Of a DNA stretch of 64,000 nt, positions 34,737-45,500 are shown one piece after another. Numbering within the stretch: position 1 is the stretch's first letter; each line of letters opens with the position of its first letter. The translations under genes and the position numbers were made by a program. The notes below the pieces were generated by a model. The model saw nothing but the letters and a program-made list of their open reading frames with translations, did not search any database and was not told the origin of the DNA. The stretch is from assembly GCF_000306765.2 (NCBI RefSeq), contig NC_017941.2, forward strand, positions 2,790,001-2,854,000, in the 5' to 3' direction. Source of the stretch: Haloferax mediterranei ATCC 33500. GTDB taxonomy: Archaea; Halobacteriota; Halobacteria; Halobacteriales; Haloferacaceae.

Positions 34737-36053
34737 TCACCAACTCGAAATCCAATCGGATGCCGTAACGCCCGGTGGCGGGGCGAGTTCGGGTGGACTG
34801 TTCATCGTGACGTTCTCGAGTGCGGGTGCGCCGAGGTCGTCGTCCCAGACCATATCGCCGTAGTAGGCGTTCGAGAGGCCCTGGTGGCCCATGCCCATGA
34901 CGTGGTAGCCCGCGGGCGTGTAGAAGCCGTGGCCTTCGAGCGCCCGCGCAATCTGTTCTTGCGAGGGCCACCCACCGGCCAGTTCGACGGCCTTCTCGGC
35001 GGCGGTCGCCCAAGCGGTTACCGCTCCATAGCCACTCATGAAGTGTGCGCTCGGGACGATATCCCACTGGTCGCGTGCTGCTGTAAGGAGTTGCTTCCCG
35101 GGCTTCCACCGGGACGGCGTCGGTTCTCCCCAGTAGAAGTTTCTCGACCCGGAGACGGCGTTTGCCTGCTCGACGACGTCCTTGCTGAGGTCGTTGACGG
35201 CGCTGTAGAGAACGGAGCCGACGAGGCGGGTATTTTCGAACATGTTGTTCGCCGCACCCTGATTCAACAGCGTAGTGGCGTCGCCGCCCCAATTCGACGA
35301 GAACGTCACGTCCGGTTGGTTATTGTTGACTTCGGTGATGTGAGTCGACATGTCCTCTGCGAGGAGGTCGGGGTAGCCCTCGTAGACGACTTCCGCACCG
35401 GTCAGCTTCTGGATAGCTTGCTTGAACATGCCGAACTCGTCTTTCCCGAACGCGTAGTTCGGATTGATTCCCGCGATGGTGTCGATGTTGTCCGCTCCGA
35501 GTCGGGTAACGGCCGCTCGGGCGGCGGCGACGCACTCCATTACGTCGTGGTTCTGGAACCGGAACGAGTACGTCGGGTCCGGAACCGTCTCTTCGTACAA
35601 CGTCGTCACTGTCCCGTCGGTTCCGACGTTCACCACGCCCTGGTTTTCGACTTCTGGGGCGAGCGCAGCGTGGCCGCCACTCGAGATGGGGCCGAACGTC
35701 ACGTCTTTCCCCTCATCGACGAACTGTTTGTAGTTCTCGACGTGGGCGTCGGCCTCTTCGACGACCTCCAGCGTTATCTCTCGACCTGCGATACCACCAG
35801 CCTCGTTTATTCGTTGCACTGCCAGTTCCGCACCGTACTGTGTTTGTAACCCAAGAACGGCAGCAGCACCCTCCGTGAACGTTTGAAGGCCCGCCTGAAT
35901 CGGCTTGTCGGGAACATCGGCCGATTCCCCGGATTGTGACGGCTCGTCGTCGCCGACGAGCGCCGAACACCCTGCGAGCGATGCTGCGAGGGCGGTTCCA
36001 CCGATTGCTTTGAGCATGGTACGCCTATCGAATGGTGTGTGTGGTGATGACAT
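34737..36053 (-). CDS. livK: Branched-chain-type ABC solute-binding lipoprotein LivK
   Basis: Extracellular receptor of the importer, type I periplasmic binding fold, 438 residues. The N-terminus is a Tat signal (DRRTMLKAIGGTALAASLAGC) with a lipobox cysteine near residue 28. The mature protein shows IQAGLQTFTEGAAAVLGLQTQYGAELAVQRINEAGGIAGREI and FGPISSGGHAALAPEVENQGV, typical of the family. The middle contains the second lobe (TIAGINPNYAFGKDEFGMFKQAIQ). It is the first gene of the liv operon; a palindrome and direct repeats lie in the 176 bases between it and the divergent regulator at 36230. The cargo is not known. The neighbouring acyl-CoA synthetase suggests an organic acid as readily as an amino acid. 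Confidence 0.93.
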   Translation of the reverse strand: MSSPHTPFDRRTMLKAIGGTALAASLAGCSALVGDDEPSQSGESADVPDKPIQAGLQTFTEGAAAVLGLQTQYGAELAVQRINEAGGIAGREITLEVVEEADAHVENYKQFVDEGKDVTFGPISSGGHAALAPEVENQGVVNVGTDGTVTTLYEETVPDPTYSFRFQNHDVMECVAAARAAVTRLGADNIDTIAGINPNYAFGKDEFGMFKQAIQKLTGAEVVYEGYPDLLAEDMSTHITEVNNNQPDVTFSSNWGGDATTLLNQGAANNMFENTRLVGSVLYSAVNDLSKDVVEQANAVSGSRNFYWGEPTPSRWKPGKQLLTAARDQWDIVPSAHFMSGYGAVTAWATAAEKAVELAGGWPSQEQIARALEGHGFYTPAGYHVMGMGHQGLSNAYYGDMVWDDDLGAPALENVTMNSPPELAPPPGVTASDWISSW

Positions 36054-36138
36054 TGGTATCCACTAGTGTCGACACGGGTCTTCGTGTGAATCCGAGACCA
36101 TAGATAACAAATGACACAACGGGCGGATAAAGTGACAA

Positions 36139-36208
36139 GGGTTTATCTATAAACCCGAATCCGCGTTCTGAGGCCGAAACCACGGCCCATGAAAATGCTT
36201 ATCTATAA
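36139..36208. promoter_or_regulatory. Palindrome and direct repeat in the livK/regulator divergent promoter
   Basis: GGGTTTATCTATAAACCC (36139-36156) is two 8-base arms around a 2-base centre and holds a TATA sequence on both strands. TTATCTATAA inside it (36143-36152) is repeated exactly at 36199-36208. That second copy lies 22-31 bases before the regulator ATG and serves as its TATA box. The layout suits autoregulation by the HTH_10 protein, which is inference. Confidence 0.55.
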
Positions 36209-36229
36209 TGAATATTGACAACTCCTAGC

Positions 36230-36940
36230 ATGGAATCGCTCATGTTGGATATGGTACAGTACGACTGTCCATACATCGACACCACGGTGGAACACGAGGT
36301 TTCGTTTACCGGTCTCCACTGGGATTTTAATACGGCCCGGCAACAGCTCGAGGCGCGCGTGTTAGTGAAAGCGGAGAGCGTCGAAACGCTCGACGCCAGC
36401 CTCGAAACACTCCGCGGGCATCACAATATGAAGGACTACCGCCTGCTCTCTCGACGGGGAGACCAGGCTATCATCAAGAACGCGGCGGACCAGACGAACG
36501 CGATGAAAGCGGTTCGGGAAAACGACGGGTATCTCACGGGTGCGTTCGAAGCCAGTAACGGAAGTGAACGCTGGCACATCGGGTTCGACCAGAACGACGT
36601 GGTCGGCGACGCGCTCTCGGAACTCGACCGTCACAACGATTTTACCGTCGAGTCGCGGGCGACGATTACGTTCGAGGACTACTTCGACCTCATCGAGCAC
36701 GTGGGACCGGCAAAGTCGATGTTAGAGGCCTGTCGGTCCCTGTCGACGGTCGAACGTCAGACACTCGAAACCGCCCACAGAACCGGGTATTTCACTACCC
36801 CGCGTGAGGCGACCCTCGGAACACTCGCCGACGAGTTCGGCATCTCCAAGACCGCCGTCTCGAAGAACCTCCGTCGCGGACAGAGCAAATTACTCGGCGA
36901 AATCGTCGAGGCGATGGGCGACATCGATGACCACGACTGA
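36230..36940 (+). CDS. HTH_10 (bacterio-opsin-activator type) transcriptional regulator
   Basis: DNA-binding regulator of 236 residues from ATG 36230, with a TATA box about 25 bases upstream implying a leaderless mRNA. The C-terminal HTH_10 domain (about 170-225) reads LETAHRTGYFTTPREATLGTLADEFGISKTAVSKNLRRGQSKLL. The N-terminal half resembles that of other haloarchaeal HTH_10 proteins, with MLDMVQYDCPYIDTT and a central helical stretch. It is divergent from livK, so control of the liv/acyl-CoA operon is the obvious hypothesis. A homologue with the same domain sits at 4422 next to the other importer operon. Confidence 0.9.
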   Translation: MESLMLDMVQYDCPYIDTTVEHEVSFTGLHWDFNTARQQLEARVLVKAESVETLDASLETLRGHHNMKDYRLLSRRGDQAIIKNAADQTNAMKAVRENDGYLTGAFEASNGSERWHIGFDQNDVVGDALSELDRHNDFTVESRATITFEDYFDLIEHVGPAKSMLEACRSLSTVERQTLETAHRTGYFTTPREATLGTLADEFGISKTAVSKNLRRGQSKLLGEIVEAMGDIDDHD

Positions 36941-37078
36941 CGGCCATCAGGACCGGAGTTCACATACCAACCCAGCGATTGAATATTCAATTCTCCATAC
37001 AATTACTCGGAACGTGGCAGTGCTGCGATTCCCTGCGATGCCGTATCTACTTCCCCACGCACACATGCCTCGTTCCAG

Positions 37079-37213
37079 ATGTCCCGTACCTCGGCCGGGT
37101 CCCCTCCACCCATCCCGGTCTTTGACGACGACAGTCGCGTCGAAACGGTCGCCGAGACGGCGAAGACGAGAGACCGGCGAAGTACCGGTGTGCCTCTGCC
37201 AGCTATCGAATAA
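37079..37213 (+). CDS. Possible 44-residue protein
   Basis: A frame from ATG 37079 to TAA 37213, in a 404-base gap otherwise without a gene. The predicted peptide (MSRTSAGSPPPIPVFDDDSR... ending GVPLPAIE) has haloarchaeal acidic composition and GC-rich third positions. It has no recognisable motif or clear promoter. It could equally be the relic of a longer gene. The remainder of the gap (36941-37344) shows only short scattered direct repeats such as AGACGCTCG (twice near 37312-37356). Confidence 0.25.
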   Translation: MSRTSAGSPPPIPVFDDDSRVETVAETAKTRDRRSTGVPLPAIE

Positions 37214-37344
37214 CTACGTAAGCCGACGCATCGGGACACGAACTGACGAACCGAGAGGAATTCAAACAGCGCGATACGGCGCGCACTCAAGAACGCACAG
37301 CGCGTTTAGACGCTCGTAGGGCACTCAAGCACTCGTCGGCCGCT

Positions 37345-37542
37345 TCAGACGCTCGCCTCGTAGCCCGCGTCCTCGACGGCGGCGACGAGGTCAGCGGAGT
37401 CAACGTCCCCTTCGACCGTCGCGGCTTCAGCCTCGCGGTCGGCGGTCGCGGAAGCGACACCCGAAACCTCGGCGAGTGCCTCTGCGACGCGTTGCTCACA
37501 GTGTTCACAGGTCATACCCGTAACTGAGATTGTCGTACTCAT
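37345..37542 (-). CDS. HMA-domain copper chaperone (CopZ-like)
   Basis: A 65-residue single-domain protein from ATG 37542. The HMA metal motif GMTCEHCEQRV (Cys at residues 11 and 14) binds Cu(I) through its two cysteines in this family. The following acidic strands and VEDAGYEASV close the ferredoxin-like fold. It would deliver copper to the CopA ATPase at 38412, whose two N-terminal HMA domains it resembles. It is transcribed divergently from the AsnC-TRASH regulator, 131 bases away. Confidence 0.92.
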   Translation of the reverse strand: MSTTISVTGMTCEHCEQRVAEALAEVSGVASATADREAEAATVEGDVDSADLVAAVEDAGYEASV

Positions 37543-37673
37543 CGATACAACGTACGCCCCTCTCAATTTAGTCGGTTTTCCTTTTGTTTTATTGGGTGTT
37601 CGCGGACGCCGACTTTGGAATCAAAAGCAAAATCCGAGAAACACCTATTTCCTCGTAGTGCCAACTGAGGTCC

Positions 37674-38279
37674 ATGCGCAACCTCGACGAGACGGACCTC
37701 CGTATCCTCGAACTCCTCGCCGAAGACGCTCGGAGACCGTTCAGCGACATCTCGGCCGAAGTTGACCTCTCCGCACCAGCAGTCTCCGACCGAATCGACC
37801 GCCTCCGCGAAGAGGGAGTCATCCGGCGGTTCACCGTCGACCTCGACCAATCCACGCTCTCGGGTGGCACACCCGTCCTCGTCCGACTCGCCGTCCGTCC
37901 GGCATTTGTCGACGACGTACGCGACACGCTGCGGGATGCCGAACCCGTCGAACACCTGTTCGTCTCCGCCGACGGAGACGTGACGTTTCACGCCAGACTG
38001 GGCAGCGATTCGATTCGCGCCGAGTTGCACGAACTGCTGGACCTCTCGACCGTTCGCGACTACGAGGTTAGCCTCGTCGAGTCCGCAGAGTGGACGCCGA
38101 CGGTCAACGGAACCGGATTTGCGCTGGAGTGTGCGGAGTGCGGTAACACCGTGACGAGCGAGGGTGAGCGCGCTCGTATCGGCGGCACGCTCTATCACTT
38201 CTGTTGTTCGTCCTGTCTGGGTCGCTTCGAAGACCGGTACGACCGACTCGAAGCGGGCGCACAGGCGAGTGAAAACTGA
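37674..38279 (+). CDS. AsnC/Lrp-type regulator with TRASH metal-binding domain
   Basis: Transcriptional regulator of 201 residues. Residues 1-60 form an AsnC-type winged helix (LDETDLRILELLAEDARRPFSDISAEVDLSAPAVSDRIDRLREEGVI). A ligand/dimer region follows (about 65-140). The C-terminal TRASH domain (about 150-192) has CAECGNTV, then YHFCCSSCLGRF, the cysteine pattern of a copper-sensing zinc-ribbon-like module. Fusion of these two domains is known from archaeal copper-responsive regulators. Position between a CopZ-like chaperone and copA makes it their likely regulator. The ATG at 37674 is unambiguous. Confidence 0.92.
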   Translation: MRNLDETDLRILELLAEDARRPFSDISAEVDLSAPAVSDRIDRLREEGVIRRFTVDLDQSTLSGGTPVLVRLAVRPAFVDDVRDTLRDAEPVEHLFVSADGDVTFHARLGSDSIRAELHELLDLSTVRDYEVSLVESAEWTPTVNGTGFALECAECGNTVTSEGERARIGGTLYHFCCSSCLGRFEDRYDRLEAGAQASEN

Positions 38280-38411
38280 GACGGCCGCGGGGGTCGGATG
38301 GCCGATGGCATTCGGTTTCGTTAAGTTTGGAATCGAAAGTTCGGGTGCCCCTTCCCGCTGGGTTCCGAAGGCACAATCGAGGTAAGAGAGGGTCACGTAT
38401 CTAGAACTAAC

Positions 38412-41003
38412 ATGAGTAGCCGAACGACACACCTGGATATCCGCGGCATGAGTTGCGCGAACTGCTCGCGCACCGTCGGGGAAGCGGTCGAGGCACTCGA
38501 CGGAGTGTCCGAAGCCACGGTCAACTTCGCCACCGACGAAGGGACCGTGGAGTACGACCCAGAGGAGGTATCGCTCAGAGACATCTACGACGCCATCTCG
38601 GAAGCGGGCTACGAGGCAGTCTCGAAGACACGTACCGTCGGCATCTCCGGCATGAGTTGTGCGAACTGCGCGGACGCGAACCAGAAGTCGCTGGAATCGG
38701 TTCCGGGCGTCATCGACGCCGAGGTTAACTTCGCTACCGACGAGGCGCACGTGACGTACAACCCGACCGACGTGAGCCTCGACGACCTCTATCAGGCTGT
38801 CGAAGACGCCGGATACGCGCCCGTTCGCGAAGATGAGGGTGACGACGGCGAATCAGCCGAAGGCGCCCGCGACGCCGCTCGAAATGAGGAGATTCGTCGC
38901 CAAAAGCGCCTGACACTCTTCGGCGCAGTGCTCTCGTTGCCGCTTTTGGGGATGCTCGCAGTCGAGTTATTCACGACCGCGGGGCTTCCCGAGACGATTC
39001 CCGGAATCGGCATCCCGATTGGATGGCTCGGGTTCGCCCTCGCGACGCCAGTGCAGGTCGTTCTCGGTCGCGAGTTCTACGTGAACTCCTACAAGGCGGT
39101 CGTGAAGAACCGCACCGCCAACATGGACGTGCTCATCGCGATGGGGTCGTCGACGGCGTACTTCTACTCGGTCGCCGTGCTCGTCGGTCTCCTCGCCGGG
39201 AGCCTCTACTTCGACACCGCCGCACTCATCTTGGTGTTCATCACGCTCGGAAACTACCTCGAAGCGCGCTCGAAAGGACAGGCCTCGGAGGCACTTCGGA
39301 CGCTTCTCGAACTCGAAGCCGACACGGCGACGCTCGTCGACGACGATGGAACCGAACGCGAGGTTCCCCTCGACGAGGTCGAAGTCGGCGACCGGATGAA
39401 AGTCCGCCCTGGCGAGAAGATTCCAACCGACGGGGTCGTCGTCGACGGTGATTCCGCGGTCGACGAATCGATGGTGACCGGGGAGTCCGTCCCCGTCTCG
39501 AAAGAGTCCGGCGACGAAGTCGTCGGTTCGACGGTGAACCAAAACGGCGTCCTCGTGGTCGAAGCGACGAAAGTCGGCTCCGAAACGGCCATCCAGCAAA
39601 TCGTCTCGATGGTCAAGGAGGCACAGGGCCGCCAACCGGAGATTCAAAACCTCGCCGACCGCATCTCGGCGTACTTCGTTCCGGCGGTCATCGTCAACGC
39701 CCTCTTCTGGGGAACAGTCTGGTTCCTCTTTCCCGAGGCGCTGGCCGGATTCATCCAGTCGCTTCCCGTCTGGGGACTCATCGCTGGCGGTCCGGCCGCC
39801 GCTGGCGGAGCAATCTCTACGTTCGAGTTCGCCGTCGTCGTCTTCGCCTCGGCCGTACTTATCGCGTGCCCGTGCGCCCTCGGACTCGCGACCCCGGCCG
39901 CAACGATGGTCGGGACAGCCATCGGCGCACAGAACGGCGTCCTGTTCAAAGGCGGTGACATCCTCGAACGCGTCAAAGACGTGGAGACAGTCGTCTTCGA
40001 CAAGACCGGCACGCTCACGAAAGGTGAGATGACGCTGACCGACGTGGTCGCTATCAGTCCCGCCGCCGACGGGTCGGGCGTCGTCACGACTGGCGAGGAC
40101 GAGACCCTCGACGAGGACGCAGTCCTCCGGTACGCCGCGTCCGCAGAGCGAAACAGCGAGCACCCGCTCGCGCGCGCCATCGTCGATGGCGCGGAGAACC
40201 GAGGTATCGACCTCGTTGACCCGGACGACTTCGAGAACGTTCCCGGCCACGGCATCCGCGCCACCGTCGACGGAGTAACTGTGCTCGTCGGTAACCGCAA
40301 ACTCCTCTCCGAAGACGGTATCAACCCGGAACCGGCGGAAGACACCCTCCGCGACCTCGAAGACGACGGGAAGACCGCGATGTTGGTCGCCGTCGATGGC
40401 GAACTCGCCGGTGTCGTCGCCGACGCCGACGAGGTCAAGGAATCTGCTGCCGAGGCAGTCACTGCGCTCCGCGAACGTGGCGTCTCTGTCCACATGATTA
40501 CCGGCGACAACGAACGGACCGCCCGCGCCGTCGCCGAACGGGTCGGTATCTCCCCCGACAACGTCAGCGCGGGCGTCCTCCCCGAGGACAAAGCCGACGC
40601 CGTCGAGTCACTGCAAGCGGACGGCACCAAGGTTATGATGGTCGGCGACGGCGTCAACGACGCGCCCGCACTCGCCGCCGCATTCGTCGGTACTGCACTC
40701 GGGTCTGGGACCGACGTGGCCATCGAAGCGGCGGACGTGACGCTCATGCGCGACGACCCACAGGACGTGGTGAAGGCGATTCGTATCTCCGCAGGGACGC
40801 TCGCGAAGATTAAACAGAACCTGTTCTGGGCGCTCGGCTACAACACCGCGATGATTCCGCTCGCGTCGCTCGGTCTCCTGCAACCGGTGTTCGCCGCCGG
40901 CGCGATGGCGTTCTCGTCGGTCTCCGTGCTGGCAAACAGCCTCCTGTTCCGCACCTACACGCCGGACCACGACTACAAACTGCTCGACTTCCTCCGTCGG
41001 TAG
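38412..41003 (+). CDS. copA: Copper-exporting P1B-type ATPase CopA
   Basis: Membrane ATPase that expels Cu(I). The 863 residues begin with two HMA domains (GMSCANC with C15/C18 and C83/C86), joined by an acidic linker to eight membrane segments. The P1B metal motif CPC is at 486-488 ([12 protein letters not shown]). The phosphorylation site is D530 in DKTGTLTKG. The actuator TGES ([12 protein letters not shown]), the nucleotide-domain HP (SEHPLARA), and [11 protein letters not shown] are all intact. The N-terminal [10 protein letters not shown] start is 132 bases after the TRASH regulator. Specificity for copper follows from the CPC motif and the neighbours. Confidence 0.96.
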   Translation: MSSRTTHLDIRGMSCANCSRTVGEAVEALDGVSEATVNFATDEGTVEYDPEEVSLRDIYDAISEAGYEAVSKTRTVGISGMSCANCADANQKSLESVPGVIDAEVNFATDEAHVTYNPTDVSLDDLYQAVEDAGYAPVREDEGDDGESAEGARDAARNEEIRRQKRLTLFGAVLSLPLLGMLAVELFTTAGLPETIPGIGIPIGWLGFALATPVQVVLGREFYVNSYKAVVKNRTANMDVLIAMGSSTAYFYSVAVLVGLLAGSLYFDTAALILVFITLGNYLEARSKGQASEALRTLLELEADTATLVDDDGTEREVPLDEVEVGDRMKVRPGEKIPTDGVVVDGDSAVDESMVTGESVPVSKESGDEVVGSTVNQNGVLVVEATKVGSETAIQQIVSMVKEAQGRQPEIQNLADRISAYFVPAVIVNALFWGTVWFLFPEALAGFIQSLPVWGLIAGGPAAAGGAISTFEFAVVVFASAVLIACPCALGLATPAATMVGTAIGAQNGVLFKGGDILERVKDVETVVFDKTGTLTKGEMTLTDVVAISPAADGSGVVTTGEDETLDEDAVLRYAASAERNSEHPLARAIVDGAENRGIDLVDPDDFENVPGHGIRATVDGVTVLVGNRKLLSEDGINPEPAEDTLRDLEDDGKTAMLVAVDGELAGVVADADEVKESAAEAVTALRERGVSVHMITGDNERTARAVAERVGISPDNVSAGVLPEDKADAVESLQADGTKVMMVGDGVNDAPALAAAFVGTALGSGTDVAIEAADVTLMRDDPQDVVKAIRISAGTLAKIKQNLFWALGYNTAMIPLASLGLLQPVFAAGAMAFSSVSVLANSLLFRTYTPDHDYKLLDFLRR

Positions 41004-41220
41004 GCCGGTCGAACCCCCCTATTTCACCTCGAACAACAATTCCACCGGCGAGTGTTTTCTTCGGCTCGAATGGAGGTCAACCGTCGTCTGTCGTTCTTTC
41101 GGGTACCTGCGGTCTCGCCGTTCGGTTGTCACTCACATCTGATTGTGTCTCGCTGTTCAGTTATCACTCACGTCCAGTCGCGTCTCGCGTCCATTTTTGT
41201 CCTCATACGGCGAACTAGCA

Positions 41221-41448
41221 ATGGTTATGAGTAGTAGAATCGCGACCCGATGGAGCGCGTGGCTCGTCATCGCAGTCGGCGTCTTCGTCGTTCTCGTCGG
41301 AGTCGGAACGCTCGTCGGTGCGCCGTGGCGCTACGCAAGCGGTGGTGTGGCCATTGCTGCCCTCCAGATTTTCGGGGCAGTCTCGTCGGTCGCAGTCGGG
41401 GTGGGAATCGCGTGGCTCGGCGTAGGCAACACACGCGAAAAACGGTGA
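41221..41448 (+). CDS. Small two-span membrane protein
   Basis: A 75-residue protein with two hydrophobic helices: WSAWLVIAVGVFVVLVGVGTLVG (about 12-34) and ALQIFGAVSSVAVGVGIAWLGVG (about 46-68), plus a basic tail. It starts at ATG 41221; the ATG at 41227 is equally possible. The open frame upstream lacks the bias of a coding region. No family is recognised. It converges with the next gene, 13 bases away. The 217 bases between it and copA show no further gene. Confidence 0.6.
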   Translation: MVMSSRIATRWSAWLVIAVGVFVVLVGVGTLVGAPWRYASGGVAIAALQIFGAVSSVAVGVGIAWLGVGNTREKR

Positions 41449-41461
41449 GACGGCGGCGCGT

Positions 41462-42319
41462 TCAGTACCGCGACGGGAGGAACGCCAGACCGATGAGGAA
41501 CACGATAGCCGTGAACGAGACGATTGCGATGCCCCACAGACCGTTTTCGGTCTCGTGGAACTGCTCGATCTCGACCACTTGCCGCTCGTAGCTATCGTAG
41601 TTCGTGGTCAGGACCATCTCTTCGCCGCCCGCGGGGAAGTACGCGAGGTACTTCTGGCCGTCGAGCGTCACGTTCGCCTCGTTACCGACCTCGATTTTCT
41701 TTTCTTCGGAGGCGAACCATTCGAGTGTCACGCCGCTCGTCTCGACAGCGGCGACGGTGACCGAATGGTTGTCGTAGGTGAATGAGTCGCCCTCGGCGAC
41801 GGTGCGCGTCTCGTTGGCCGGGAAGTACTCTCCGGCGGGGACGAGCGTCGAGCCGTTGACGACGACGTAGCGCTCACCGTTTCGGGTGACTGTCTGGTTG
41901 TCGGCGTTCGGGTCGTTCTGTAGGATTGCCGTGTCGTTTCGAATCTCGACCAGCGTCGCCTCGCTCGGGTTGGAGGCGTTCGGGACTTCGACACGGTAGT
42001 CCGTGCCGGCGAGCGTAATCGTGCTCGCGTTGTCCCACGTCTCGGTGAAACGGGCAGAGTCGTTTACGTAGGTGAGTTCACCTGAGCGGACGATTGTGGT
42101 GCCACCACCGTGGCCGCCAGATTCCTCTTCCTCGGTAATAGACGACACTGTGAACGTCTGGTCACTGTTGGGGACAGAGAATTCGTCTCCCTGTGCCAGC
42201 GAGTACTCGGGGTTCTCGAAACTGATCGACGGCGTCGATGCAGTCGCGATGAGTGAGTATGCACCGGCACCGATGACCAGGAAGAACACGACGGAGATAG
42301 CCGCGGCGCGTCGTTGCAT
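41462..42319 (-). CDS. Hypothetical exported protein anchored at both ends
   Basis: A 285-residue protein from ATG 42319; 24 upstream codons in the frame are ignored because the basic start MQRRAAAISVVFFLVIGAGAYSLIATA is a natural signal-anchor. The exterior part (about 30-250) is acidic, Thr/Asn-rich and predicted beta, with many N-x-S/T sites suitable for archaeal N-glycosylation. A second hydrophobic helix (GLWGIAIVSFTAIVFLIGLAFL) ends the protein. Repeated units of similar wording (YRVEVPNA.., ERYVVVNGS.., QKYLAYFPA..) hint at a repeated strand motif. Function is unknown. Confidence 0.75.
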   Translation of the reverse strand: MQRRAAAISVVFFLVIGAGAYSLIATASTPSISFENPEYSLAQGDEFSVPNSDQTFTVSSITEEEESGGHGGGTTIVRSGELTYVNDSARFTETWDNASTITLAGTDYRVEVPNASNPSEATLVEIRNDTAILQNDPNADNQTVTRNGERYVVVNGSTLVPAGEYFPANETRTVAEGDSFTYDNHSVTVAAVETSGVTLEWFASEEKKIEVGNEANVTLDGQKYLAYFPAGGEEMVLTTNYDSYERQVVEIEQFHETENGLWGIAIVSFTAIVFLIGLAFLPSRY

Positions 42320-42531
42320 GGTTTCGGGATGGGCCACGCGGCGTATAATGATTACTTTTCCTCGGAGCATGCCACCGTCTCTCGGAGCCACCGCGAGCCA
42401 ACCACACCCAAAATACGGAGGGTGTCCCGCGGACGGTCACGAAACAGGCAGGGTTTTGAGACAATCAGGCGAAGAAACAGTAACATGAGCCCCGGGCCTG
42501 TCGTGTACTGGGTACAGGGTGGAGACAAACT

Positions 42532-45500
42532 GTGATGCTCAATGACGACCGCATGACAGACCAACTGGAACTCGTTTCCGACCGCTTCGACTTCCTCGAC
42601 ACGTTAGACGAGGGGACGCTCGACAAACGCGAACTAACCGAAGCGCTCCCGTACTCACGGTCGACTGTCGACCGGGCGATTCGCGACCTCATCACGTCCG
42701 GACTCGTTCTCGATGTACAGAACGGGTACACTACGTCACTAAAAGGACGCTACCTCGTCGCCCTGATTCGGTCGTTTTACACAGACGCACAGGATGTCCT
42801 CGAATTCGATTCGTTCGTCGCCGAGGAGACTGCTTCGTATCCGCTACCAGTCGACGTGCTTCTCGGGGCCGACGACTCGACCACTGCGACTCCAGCGTCC
42901 CACCCGCTCGACGCGCTTGGAAACAGGTTGTCGATGACGAACCATGGGACGTTCGTGTTCCCATACCTCCCGAGTCAGACGTTCATCGAACAGTTCACGC
43001 AGTGGCTTACCGATGGGCACTCGTGTCGGCTCATCGTGCCCGAGTCAGTTATCACCGCCATCTGGCGAGAGTTCCCAGAGCTTCTCGAAACGATACAGGC
43101 CGTGCCCGACTGCGAACCCCGCGTCGGGGACGTTCCCCCGTTCGCCATCACACAAACAGCGCTCGACGGTGTTCCACACGTGACTATCGTCGTCTACAGC
43201 GACGCCGCACAGATTCAGTGTGTGATACGGAACACGACAAAACGGGCCGTGACATGGACCCGTCAATACGTCCAATCGCTCTGGGAAGCAGCGACTCCGT
43301 TCGACCTGAGTGGCCGAGTTGATGGCGAGGTCAACGACGGACGGTCCGGCGAGTCAGCCAATCGAGAACCCACCGATAAAACGGACCAAGCACTCGCCGA
43401 TAAAACGGACCAAGCACTCGCCGATAAAACGGACCAAGCACTCGCCGACAAAGCGAACCAAACACTCACTGGTGAGACGAACACGACGACCGTTGCGCCC
43501 GAAGTCGATACCACAGGGACGGGCATTCGAGGTGCGAAGCTCCCGACGACACTCCAATCACAGGGTCTCGTTCGGCTCTCTCCGGCGTACTTCGACCGGG
43601 TCGGTGTTTCGCCACCCCTGGCCTGTTGGCGTGCGGGATTCGACCTCGGTGAAGTTCGTGCCGGGTACGCATTCGACCGCGAGCAGCAAACCGAAGACGG
43701 GCGAAAGAACGTAACCGACGAGCTATTCGCTCGGCTTCGAGCGAGTAACGACCACGTCGTCATCGGACCGCCGGGTGCAGGAAAGAGTACGGTGTGTATG
43801 TCCGTCGCCTGCCGGTGGTACGAGCGAGAGCAAGGCCCTGTCCTCTACCGGAAAAGCGGCCAGCGGGAACCACTCACTGCGACTGCACATCTCGGGTCGT
43901 ACCTCGCCGAAACGCCCGGACACGTCCTCGTCGTCGTCGAAGACGCGACTCGAAACGAGGCAAACGCGGTGTTCGAACTCGTTCGCGAGTTCGCCGACGA
44001 TGACCAAGTGACCTTCCTCCTCGACAGTCGAGAAAACGAGTGGCGAGACGGTACGCTTCGGGGGTCTGCACGCCTCGAATCACACCGAACCCAATCGATT
44101 GACGTGCTGTCCGTTCCGGGCGTCGACGCTCGCGAGCGCGAACGCATCGTCGAACACTTCGAAACCACGGTCGGCAAACGTATCGACATCGACCCGGACG
44201 AACTTCACCCGAGCGACCAGGACGAACTCACCCCTGGAGAGATGTATCTCTTTTTCCACCGACTGGCTCGGTACGTCGAACCAAGCACTCATGGCGACGC
44301 TGCACCGACGAGCCTCCTCGACGACATCGACGAAGTCTACGAAAGTCTCGAACGTATCGATGACGAACTCGCAGTCGACGTTGGTGTGCTCGTGAACCTG
44401 CTGAACGCCTCGGGTGTCGGCGTCGACCTCCCTCTCGCGTATACACTGTCGTCTTCAAGGCAAGAGGAATCAGTCGTAGAAGACGCACTCGACGCACTCG
44501 AACGGTCAGTTCTCTACTCTGCCTTCGGAGACGACGAGGCCGAACGGGTCCGAGCAGTCCACGAAACGTGGTCCACTCGTTTCCTTCAACGACTGTTGGA
44601 CCTCGAATCCGAGCGACGTGCACGACGGCGATTCGAGCGCTGTCTCAGTGCGCTCTTTTCGCTCGTCGACGACGAACGCGCGAGAGAGAACGTCCAGTCG
44701 GTGTTCGGCGGCACTGCCGACATCATTCGGACCATCGAATCCGACCCGACGACGTGGGGTAACCGGCTCGTTCGAAACGTCTTCGAACTCGGCGTCAACA
44801 CGCCGACGCTCTCGGAACTCTACGCCGAGACGGACTATTCGGACGTTGCTGTCCCTCGTGCCTGCGATCCCGAACTTCAACTGGACGCCCGACGGTGGCG
44901 CGCCCGGATGTTCGTAAACAGTGGAGAGCTTGGCCGGGCAAAGCGTGAGTTCGAATCGCTCATCGAACTCGACGATAGCGTGTTCGACGAGGAGATGCTC
45001 ATTCAAGCGCACGCGGACGGATTTGCTGGGATATCCGAAGTTTCGCGATATCGTGGAGAGTTCGAGTGTGCACGCGAAAGCACATACAAGGCGCTCGAAC
45101 GGTTTGAGCAGATAGACGATGCTGTCGGGCGAAGCGACGTGTTAAATGCGCTTGGTAGTATCGAGGCGCAAACCGACAATCCAGAGTCCGCAAAAACACA
45201 GTATGAACAAGCACTTGCGCTTCGCCGGACTGTCGGTGACGACGCACGAGTTGCGAGTACACTCGCAAACCTCGGTCAGGTTGAAGTGACACTGGGGAGG
45301 TACGATAAGGCACGCGAGCACGCACAGACAAGTCTTCAGCTGCGAAGGGAGGCCCAGTATCTGTGGGGAGAAGCAATCAGCCTCGATCTCCTCAGTCGTA
45401 TCGAACTCGAAGATGGAACGCTAGATGAAGCAGAACGATATCTGAAGCAGGCAACAGCGATTCGCCGGAAGATCGGCGATTCAATGGGTACAGCATTGGC

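Noticed and set aside
37003-37290. Minus-strand frame of 95 codons in the gap before the copper chaperone
   Set aside because: Composition (Ser/Arg rich, few acidic residues) is unlike the other genes. The overlapping plus-strand 44-codon frame is more gene-like, though also uncertain.
37563-38750. Minus-strand frame of 395 codons across the AsnC-TRASH gene and the start of copA
   Set aside because: The plus-strand genes are certain. The antisense product lacks any domain.
38967-40493. Long open frame of about 500 codons antisense to copA
   Set aside because: High GC at third positions leaves the opposite strand open. The predicted protein has no family resemblance, while the plus strand has every P-type ATPase motif.
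43375-43470. Possible CRISPR-like repeat
   Set aside because: The units are contiguous with no spacers and lie in frame inside a gene, so this is a coding tandem repeat. No CRISPR array was seen in the window.
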